From Pseudoneurospora amorphoporcata (taxonomy: Eukaryota > Ascomycota > Sordariomycetes > Sordariales > Sordariaceae): a stretch of DNA of 64,000 nucleotides. The notes below the pieces were generated by a model that worked only from the letters and a program-made list of their open reading frames with translations, searched no databases and was not told where the DNA came from. Location of the stretch: positions 62,001-126,000 of the forward strand of contig MU859076.1 in assembly GCA_033297205.1 (NCBI GenBank), in the 5' to 3' direction. Positions 57,206-64,000 of this stretch are shown here, piece by piece. The translations under genes were made by a program, and so were the position numbers. Within the stretch, counting starts at the first letter, position 1. Each line of letters begins with the position of its first letter.

Positions 57206-58137
57206 ATGGATCAAAACACCGGAAGGACCACCTTCTTCACCCTCCCCTTTGAGCTCCGAATCATTATTTACAAGCTGGTCTTGGAGGACGACCTCGACCT
57301 GCCTATATATACGACCAAGAACAATGAAACCAACATCAACCACATCATTCCCTTGCAATACCTGAACCAGCAAATGGTCAACCTGAGGATGTTGGCTCTC
57401 ATATCCGACCAGGTTAAAGAAGAAGCAGTTGAGCAATTCCACCGCTTGACTCAACTTTATGTGCGGCACGAAAAATTTAACGGGTTGTGGTGGCCAGCGT
57501 GGTGGCCAGCGTGGGGGCCCTTCGACCCCTAAATCGACTACGAAAAGGCTATAGACTTCCTTATTAGCGACCCTCTCCTAAAAGAAGCTAGCCACGTCCG
57601 CTGGACTGTCATGCTCGCCAGCGACGAAGGCGTCTTTAGGCCTTACCACCATGACGATATCGACGTTGTTAGGATCCGATTTAGCCCAGATGCTATGAGG
57701 CCCTGGCGTGGGGGAATCACCACCTGGCTCGGCGAGTTGAAGAACCTCAAAACCCTCCATCTCGACGTCAACTGGAGGCGGGATTGGCTCGATTTATGCG
57801 CTGAGTCGGCATGGTTATACCCGATCTACCTTCAGGTTAAGAAACTTGTCCTTTCACTGAACTTCGAGGGTGCCACCAAGTACATCAACAGGGCTTGGAA
57901 GTCTCGCTATGTGCAGCGTGGCAAACCCAGAGAGATGTTGGAGCACAACATTCTTAACCATCTGCTCACTTTGCCCCAAGTAAGTTTTCATCCTTTGCCT
58001 AATCCATCGATGACCATCACCAGGAAAGTACAACTAACCTTCTTTCATAGGACGAATTCAAGGACGCGCCGGACCTGCCCATCAGGAACCACTTCGGGGC
58101 CATTAATCCCGAGTGGCCTCGCGAGTCTAGAACTTAA
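57206..58137 (+). pseudogene. family locus H: diverged relative with in-frame stop
   Basis: Exon 1 (57206-57979) and the tail exon (58051-58137) join in phase, but codon 109 (57530-57532) is TAA. The start TTFFTLPFELRIIIYKLVLED is the family motif with the AW pair replaced. After the stop the frame continues FLISDPLLKEASHVRWTVML and LKNLKTLHLDVNW, then YVQRGKPREMLEHNILNHLL, all matching locus I. The tail exon encodes 28 residues ending PIRNHFGAINPEWPRESRT. A local duplication of TGGCCAGCG lies just before the stop and gives WWPAWWPAWGP, absent from I. I found no intron that removes the stop and keeps the frame. A protein starting at 57611 could be mis-annotated as a separate gene. Confidence 0.7.
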
Positions 58138-58811
58138 CATGCGGGTTGGGTGTTGGTACATACATATCATGAATCCCTGTTTTAGCCACATGCAATGCCC
58201 TGTCTTTAGTCTAATGTCCTTGTCCAGTCCGGTCTTGTATGTTGAAACGCATGAAAGTCACGGTGGTGGGGGGGCGGCGTTGATAATGTTTGTATGGTTA
58301 TGGTGAATATTATCTATTTATGAACTCCAGCCATCCAAAGTTGCGTTGCGGGTCACGCACAAGAAAAAAAAAAGATGTAGAACTGCAGCCGGAGATTAGA
58401 AACGTGGATGCTTCTGCACAGGCAGCATGCACCTTCCTCGGCGATGCAGAGACCTTCGTCCTTCCTGCTGCGCTAACTCCATTTTTATTTTTGTTTTGCA
58501 CCGCACGCAAATATATCTTTCCCCTTCCCTCCTGGTTTCTCTCCCACTTTCCCCAGCTCCTCATTCCTCTTCTTCCTTTCCACGCCACGCGCACACTCAA
58601 GAACAACCAGACAACTCCTGCCTTCAGTCTCTTCAAACACCATGCCTCTTCTTTCCCCCCATCGTTCTCTCCACCCAGGTGCTGCTTTTGTTGGAATCGC
58701 CCATTCACTGGCCTTGCCTATTCACCAGCATGCACTTCGAGGTATATATCTTAGGCTGCCCTGGTTTCCGTTTCTCGTCTTCCGTTAGACAATTGTCGCC
58801 TTTATCTCATC

Positions 58812-59844
58812 ATGGATCGCTTCACTGCAACTTTCGCCGCAGGCACTGTTCAACACCCTGATATAGACATGGCCTCGACATTGAAAATTCAAACCGAATC
58901 CTTCCTGAAGCTCCCTGCAGAGGTCAGAACCAAGATCTACGGCTTTCTGACAGGGAAGCTCGACAAAGAACCATACAACTTCCTGGAACTCCCGCCCGAT
59001 AAAGACAGAGGCGCCCTGAGACACGACTTCCTGAAGGAACAGCTGATTCAGCTGAAGAAACTGGGGAGACTTTGCAGGCTCATTCGTCATGAAGCTTACA
59101 GCGAGTTCTTTCACCAGACGCAGGTATACCTGCGTCACGAGCCCTACGCCAACGCGGATGGTGCCTGGTATTCTGACGAGTACCAGCAGGGCCTCGACTT
59201 GATCATCAAGGACCCGCTTCTAGCAAGGGAAACCAGACACGTCTACTGGGCCATAATGCTCGACAAAGATGAGGAGGACCTGGATACGCGCAATCACAGA
59301 GGGATTCGGTTGTACGAGCCCGAGTTCGAGGTACCCAAGGACATCCCCTGGCCGTGGGAATCATACACCTTCGTCATGAACTTACCGAACCTGACGACGC
59401 TCCATGTCGTCGTTGAGTGCTACAAGGACTGGAAGGACTTACAAAAGTGGTCTTGGTGTATGGCTGCGCTGTACGAGTGGCCCACGATGGAAAAGGTCAC
59501 TCTTCGGCTGACCTTCAAGACAGCCAAGAGCATTCTCTATAAGGCGTCGCATTCGCGGTGGGTCAGGCGAGGACGCCCAGAGGAGCGGTTGAAGAGGAAT
59601 ATCTTGACCCATCTCCTGACACTTCCCAAGGTATGTCTCCTTCTCTTTACCATCATTATCTTGGCCCAAAACCACCCCTCCTTCGTCTTTTCTCCTTGTT
59701 TTTCGAACACCGCCGGATGGATACGGATAGTTAATAACTCGCCTTATGGCTCAACAGGATACGCACCAAAATGCTCCGTGCCACCCCATCAAAAACCATT
59801 TTGGCTATCAATGCCCGAAATGGCCTCGTGAGGAACGGCTCTAA
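58812..59844 (+). CDS. family locus I: F-box/2EXR-like protein
   Basis: Exon 1 (58812-59630) and a last exon (59758-59844) join in phase to 301 residues. The module begins SFLKLPAEVRTKIYGFLTGK, so the LPxEVRxxIY core is kept but the AW pair is not. It continues LKKLGRLCRLIRHEAYSEFF with HQTQVYLRHE, then IIKDPLLARETRHVYWAIML, the LRR-like LPNLTTLHVVVEC and PTMEKVTLRLTFK, and RGRPEERLKRNILTHLLTLPK. The tail exon encodes 28 residues ending IKNHFGYQCPKWPREERL. It pairs with H as a subfamily separate from the 20-35 kb array: both share ILxHLLTLP before the donor and HFG with WPRE in the tail. A second in-frame Met (MASTLKI) is a possible start. Role unknown. Confidence 0.8.
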
Positions 59845-60603
59845 GGCCATCGACCTTGAGAATTCTCGCCCGACAGTTCTGCTCTTTCCTCCATCAATAT
59901 TCGACCCGCTAGCTCGACAACTTCACGGCCTCTATTAGGGAAAGAACTTGGTTCTCATGACTCCCACGAGTGAAGCGAGTCACGGGTCTCCAAGCAAAGT
60001 GCCAGGAGAGGTACTGAAATCTATATAACATCAAGGCCTGGCCTGTCCTACATCTTGTTGTTCTTCCCTCTCGTTGTTTCGTTCAGTCTGTCACCCTATG
60101 GTGTTTCAAGTGCCATGGCATTATGGTGCCCGCACAAGGTCGGAACCTATTCGGTGACAATGCGGCTGTTTTCGGCGACCAAGCGGTCACTGGCTAGAGA
60201 GAGTCATATACGGTTTCCGGAGCACACAAATCACTGCAAGGAAGGATATTGAGATGGACTGGAGTTGGAGGATGCGTGTAGCTTGACTGGCCGATTTCCG
60301 ACGGGAATGGGAGGCTTTGAATGGTGTTTATTGTACTGTAGTTTAAAAAATTGTAATAGGCGAGCTTACTCGGCTAGCATGTAGAATAGGAAGAACTTTC
60401 GATCAATCTCAGTGAACACTGCTCGAAAAATCTCGCAGAGAGTGGTTCTCCCCGCTAGGCGTACCTATGTGAGTGCCATATGGATCAGGATGTTTGCTAT
60501 AGACATTTAGTTGTAATTGATCTATCTCCTTCGTATGTCTCGATTTCCATAAAGTCGCCAAGCTCCAAGCACACCGCAAGTGCCGTCTACCTAACCACCA
60601 TGT
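59845..60603. other. convergent intergenic region
   Basis: No gene is seen between family locus I and RRN5. Confidence 0.5.
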
Positions 60604-62748
60604 TCACCTCCCATCAGCCTTCCCATCCTCCAAATGCCTCTGCCACTCAACCTCCCATTCAGCCCCTCCTCCTCCCCCCTCAGCAACCTTCTCCCTCCAC
60701 CTCCCCACCTCCGTCCCCCTCGTCCCAAGCAACTCATCAACCCCCGTCCACCTCCCCGTAGCCACCGGTTGCACGGGTATCTCCCCCTTAGCCAGGACCA
60801 AGCCCGCCGGCGGCTGCCGTCCCAACAGCTCCCACATCCTTTTTTCTTCCTTGTAACTAGCCCGCATGTCCAGCGCGTCAGCGTACGCCTCCTGAGCGCG
60901 CTGCGTGCGGATCCGAGCGTAGAGAACTTTGCGGGCGCGAGAGGTGATGGCCATGGGGAGGGCCGAGTAGCGGAGGAGCTCGCGGGCTTCGGATTTGATG
61001 GCTGAGTCTTCGGCTGGATCGATTTGGAGGTGGTGATGGTCCGAGGGGGGGGCGGGGCTGGAAGGGGGGATTGGGGCTTGTTCGTCGGTTTGGGTGGGTT
61101 CGTCGGGGTTGTCGAGGGCGTCGAGGTCGTCGAGGGAGGGCGTGGTGGAGAGGGAGGCTAGGGATTCGACGTCGGCTTCATCGTCTTCGTCTTCGTCTTC
61201 GTTGTCGGGGCCGGGATGGTTGAGCCGGGCGGTGTTGGGTTCGAGGCCTAGGGCTTCCTCTACTTGGGCGTAGGACATTGGGTCTGGATCGTCGCGCATC
61301 AGTTCCATGTCGACGTCTATTCCCTCTTCCTCTTTCCGCGCCAGTTCTTCTTGGTAATCGTAGTCCTCGTCTCCGTAGACATCCAGTCTTAACCGCCTTG
61401 CTGCCCCAGCCCAAAACTGATGGCTGTTCTTCTTTAGCCCTAGGGAAAGGACTGCCGCTTCGACGTCTTGGGTCCAGACCAGATTCCGTGTCAGTGGGTG
61501 AACGGCGCGTTTAGTTTTGATGCGTGACTCGCTGATGTAGACAACCGCCGCCACGAGTCTTCGCGTTAGCGAGACTACCAGGGAGTGCAAGTCCTCGAGA
61601 GCGGTGGCTCGAATGGCCGGAGGTTCGTCGGACATGGTGCTCCAGTTGTAGTCGTCTACTGTCGAGTTCATGAAGACGTTTTCGGAGAGGTCGAGCATTT
61701 TTCGGACGCGGAACAGGTCGAGAGCGGGCGATGTCCTTCGGCCGTATTCGTCGACTTCTTCGTCGGTTTTGACCACCGGCTCCCCCTCTTCATCACTTCC
61801 GTCCGCATCCTTGTCCTTCCTCTTCCCCTTCTCTGCCGTCCGCTTTTTCTCCCTCTCCTCCCTCGCATCCATCTCTAACCCCTTCACATTATCCTTCCTA
61901 ATCAACCACCTGTTCTCGCCCCATTTCCTCCTCTCCTCCGCCTCCTCCCACGCCTCCTGTCTGGTAGAAACGGCATCCGCAGCCTCCTCCAGCGCATTAC
62001 AGCACTGCTGACTCAGCTCCACAGCAGCCGGGACCTCGGCGGGCGTCACAGGCTGCAGCAACATGGCCGGGGTGGCGAGTTTGGGGTCCTTCCTGGTCTT
62101 GATTGTTTGGCGAAAGACTTCCAAGTACTCGGCAACTTGCAGCTCGCTCTTGGTGCGGATTCGGGAAGCGATGGCGGAAGCGGAGTCGGGGCCGAGACGG
62201 GAGACGGCGGAGAAGAAGAGGTCCTTTTCGGCGGGGGTCCATACTGTGAGACCGATGTGGGAAGGGGTTAGTGGTTGGGTGGTTTGGTCGGTGTCGGCGG
62301 GGACGAAGCGCGAGGCGGCGTCGATGATGTCGGCGTTTAGGAGGGCGAGGTAGGAGTGGTTGAAGGGGGTTTTGTGCCGTTTTGGGGGACGTTCTGACGG
62401 GAGGAAAAGGCCATCTGATGGACGTTTTGGAGGGCGCGGGGTGGTGACGGATTTTGAGCGCGAGCGTGATCTTGCTCTCTTCTTCTCTTGGTCGGGCTCT
62501 TCATCTGAAGGCGGTTCATACTCGCTGCCTGCCGATTCTACCTGGTGGCGCCGGCGGGGGATGCCGTCGAGCTGGGCGTAGTGGAATTCGTTGTTGTCGT
62601 CGTCGCTTGGTGGTTCGGATTTTACATGGTGACGATCTGGTTCGGATTCTAGTTGTCGGCTTTGACTGCGGACTGAGCGTCGTGGTCTTTGGTAGTGGGG
62701 GGAGCTGTTGCCGGCGGCATGGTCACTGAGTTTAGAGTTTGGATCCAT
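60604..62748 (-). CDS. rrn5: RNA polymerase I upstream activating factor subunit RRN5-like
   Basis: RRN5 is part of the UAF complex that binds the upstream element of the rDNA promoter and recruits RNA polymerase I factors. The single exon encodes 714 residues from MDPNSKLSDH; an in-frame ATG lies 21 bases upstream. After a charged N terminus with Arg/Ser-rich nuclear-type sequence, the SANT/Myb-like domain reads IGLTVWTPAEKDLFFSAVSR and SASAIASRIRTKSELQVAEYLEVFR, as in RRN5 and its fungal homologues. Downstream come a helical Glu/Arg/Lys-rich stretch, a histone-fold-like segment (HSLVVSLTRRLVAAVVYISE), WTQDVEAAVLSLGLKKNSHQ, acidic low-complexity sequence and a conserved C-terminal helix (ARKVLYARIRTQRAQEAYAD). 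The length exceeds the yeast protein, as is common in filamentous fungi. Confidence 0.83.
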   Translation of the reverse strand: MDPNSKLSDHAAGNSSPHYQRPRRSVRSQSRQLESEPDRHHVKSEPPSDDDNNEFHYAQLDGIPRRRHQVESAGSEYEPPSDEEPDQEKKRARSRSRSKSVTTPRPPKRPSDGLFLPSERPPKRHKTPFNHSYLALLNADIIDAASRFVPADTDQTTQPLTPSHIGLTVWTPAEKDLFFSAVSRLGPDSASAIASRIRTKSELQVAEYLEVFRQTIKTRKDPKLATPAMLLQPVTPAEVPAAVELSQQCCNALEEAADAVSTRQEAWEEAEERRKWGENRWLIRKDNVKGLEMDAREEREKKRTAEKGKRKDKDADGSDEEGEPVVKTDEEVDEYGRRTSPALDLFRVRKMLDLSENVFMNSTVDDYNWSTMSDEPPAIRATALEDLHSLVVSLTRRLVAAVVYISESRIKTKRAVHPLTRNLVWTQDVEAAVLSLGLKKNSHQFWAGAARRLRLDVYGDEDYDYQEELARKEEEGIDVDMELMRDDPDPMSYAQVEEALGLEPNTARLNHPGPDNEDEDEDDEADVESLASLSTTPSLDDLDALDNPDEPTQTDEQAPIPPSSPAPPSDHHHLQIDPAEDSAIKSEARELLRYSALPMAITSRARKVLYARIRTQRAQEAYADALDMRASYKEEKRMWELLGRQPPAGLVLAKGEIPVQPVATGRWTGVDELLGTRGTEVGRWREKVAEGGGGGAEWEVEWQRHLEDGKADGR

Positions 62749-63622
62749 TTGACTGCTTTTTGTTTGCAAAATACGTTGGAGACAGATGCATCATGGATAA
62801 AGTTGCGGTTTTCCAAAAGGGGAAGTTGGGATTGAGTTGAAGGAGATGAAAGATGAATGAAGTGAGGAAATGCATGCACTCGAATGTGGGGACCAGGCAG
62901 AAGCCTAGAATTTGTACTCTTGCCGGAAAGTGCGTGTTTCATTGACGAATACCTGCAAGTTTTCCCCTGGATTCTTTGCAGAGCTTATAATATGATGATA
63001 TGTGCAATTCAGGTATGATATTCAACAATCATTTTGTAATGGTCTCTGAGAAAGTCATGCAGCATGTTGTGAATTTTCTGTAGTAGCTCACCAGGTACCA
63101 TTCAGGAGCTCCATTTTAAGCAAGATCGCTCCAAGTCTATTGGTTTGCAAGCACAGTCTGTTTAGCAAAAAGACCCACTTGTTCGGAGACAAAGCTGGAG
63201 ATTCAGAGGCAAAGAGAGGTGAACGATATGCCTTTAACAATTGATTTTGGTCATATTTGCTTTATATCATGTAGAACCAATGTCTGGGCAAATGACGCTT
63301 CAATCTCCCGTTTTGTACTCGTTGTTAAAGGCACAATTGACATGGAGTCCTCGTTGACGTCTACCGAAACTGGAGACTGTGATTGGCCAACAACAGAGAT
63401 CTCGGCGGCACCACTAAAATCACATCTTTCAACGACGTCGCATGTGCTTGCCCTCTGGAGTACGCCGTCTCCGAAACATTGTGAATTTCTTCATGTTGCG
63501 CATCAGTCACTCATCATCATATCCCCCTACGATAACATTTTCAGTCGAGTCGAGTGTTATGGGCATTGATTGACGGACAAAGGGGACGACTGGTCGGGTT
63601 CGCAAAGAGTAGACTCGGAGCC
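62749..63622. other. divergent promoter region RRN5 / helicase
   Basis: No gene is supported. A plus-strand frame at 63219-63569 has no domain. Confidence 0.5.
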
Positions 63623-64000
63623 ATGAGTGTCGCCATGAGGAGGCTCTTGACAGCCACCAGGGCCTTGAGCATCCCATCAACCCGATCAACTCGCTTCTTC
63701 ACATACTCGGCCCGTCTCACGAATGCCCTCTCGCAGCAAATCCAACTTCGTGATTATCAAGAAGAATGCATTCAGTCCGTTCTGGCTGCTCTCAACCACG
63801 GCCATAAGCGGCTGGGTGTTTCTTTGGCCACAGGTTCAGGCAAAACGGTGAGCATTCTTCTTTCCCATCATCAGCATGTGGTCACTAACAAATCCTTCAT
63901 CAAGGTCATCTTCACTCATCTCATTGACCGCATCGAGCCTCGCTCCGAAACCGCCACCCAAACCCTCATTATCGCCCACCGTCGAGAACTGGTCGAGCAG
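63623..64000 (+). CDS. irc3: mitochondrial DEAD/DEAH-box helicase, IRC3-like (5' part)
   Basis: The gene is cut by the right edge. Exon 1 (63623-63847) and the beginning of exon 2 (63905-64000) give 107 residues in phase, with a 57-base intron. The N terminus is Arg/Ser/Thr-rich without acidic residues (MRRLLTATRALSIPSTRSTR), as in mitochondrial presequences. The Q-motif-like LRDYQEECIQSVLAALNHG follows, then motif I LGVSLATGSGKT with the intron directly after it, and motif Ia-type LIIAHRRELVEQ. This order fits superfamily 2 helicases of the IRC3 type, which act on branched mitochondrial DNA in yeast. The assignment to IRC3 rather than another mitochondrial SF2 helicase is an inference from the N-terminal part only. 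Confidence 0.8.
   Translation, partial: MSVAMRRLLTATRALSIPSTRSTRFFTYSARLTNALSQQIQLRDYQEECIQSVLAALNHGHKRLGVSLATGSGKTVSILLSHHQHVVTNKSFIKVIFTHLIDRIEPRSETATQTLIIAHRRELVEQ

Noticed and set aside
1..64000. tRNA genes, CRISPR arrays, bacterial-type operators
   Set aside because: No tRNA B-box/A-box pair in tRNA geometry was seen on either strand. Regularly spaced spacer-repeat arrays are absent, and bacterial features are not expected in this eukaryotic sequence.

Overview
The window is nuclear DNA from a filamentous ascomycete, most likely a Sordariomycete close to Neurospora or Sordaria. This rests on short GT-AG introns with CTAAC/CTGAC branch sites, GC-rich third codon positions, a dispersed 5S rRNA-like sequence, and recognisable ascomycete housekeeping genes. 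All gene models here are by eye. Splice sites were checked for phase, but no search was run.

Layout. 1-6.9 kb is non-coding. Then come an FKBP12-type prolyl isomerase (7.0-7.9 kb, +) and the ubiquitin-activating enzyme UBA1 (9.0-12.3 kb, +). A microsatellite-rich gap follows that contains a diverged 5S rRNA gene with an oligo-T terminator (13.2-13.4 kb). An unrecognised coiled-coil gene (13.9-16.2 kb, -) begins inside a nested tandem repeat whose units carry covarying hairpins. A glutathionyl-hydroquinone-reductase-type GST lies at 18.0-19.1 kb (+).

From 19.9 to 35.0 kb, all on the minus strand, lies a head-to-tail array of eight paralogous loci (A, B, C, D, E, X, F, G). They share an F-box/2EXR-like N-terminal motif (LPxEIxLxIYRxAW), leucine-rich-repeat-like segments, and a separate short last exon ending in a motif close to IxxHxGxxNPxW. 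A, B, D and E look intact; C, G, F and X are broken or truncated. Two more relatives, H (broken) and I (intact), sit at 57.2-59.8 kb on the plus strand. A 374-bp Tc1/mariner-type MITE lies just upstream of H. This lineage-type family, with its modular tail exon and active birth and death, is the most unusual content of the window.

The rest is mostly housekeeping or regulatory: a Cid1-like nucleotidyltransferase with a very large insertion (36.1-39.6 kb, -), TFIIF alpha (41.0-43.5 kb, +), the splicing factor BUD13/CWC26 (44.3-45.5 kb, -), an assembly gap with mirrored G22/C22 runs (about 48 kb), and an unrecognised small gene (48.8-49.7 kb, +). A Zn2Cys6 transcription factor (50.8-52.3 kb, -) is divergent from a quinate-repressor-like protein built from the AROM C-terminal domains (53.7-56.3 kb, +). 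The window ends with the RNA polymerase I UAF subunit RRN5 (60.6-62.7 kb, -) and the start of a mitochondrial IRC3-like helicase (63.6 kb to the edge, +).
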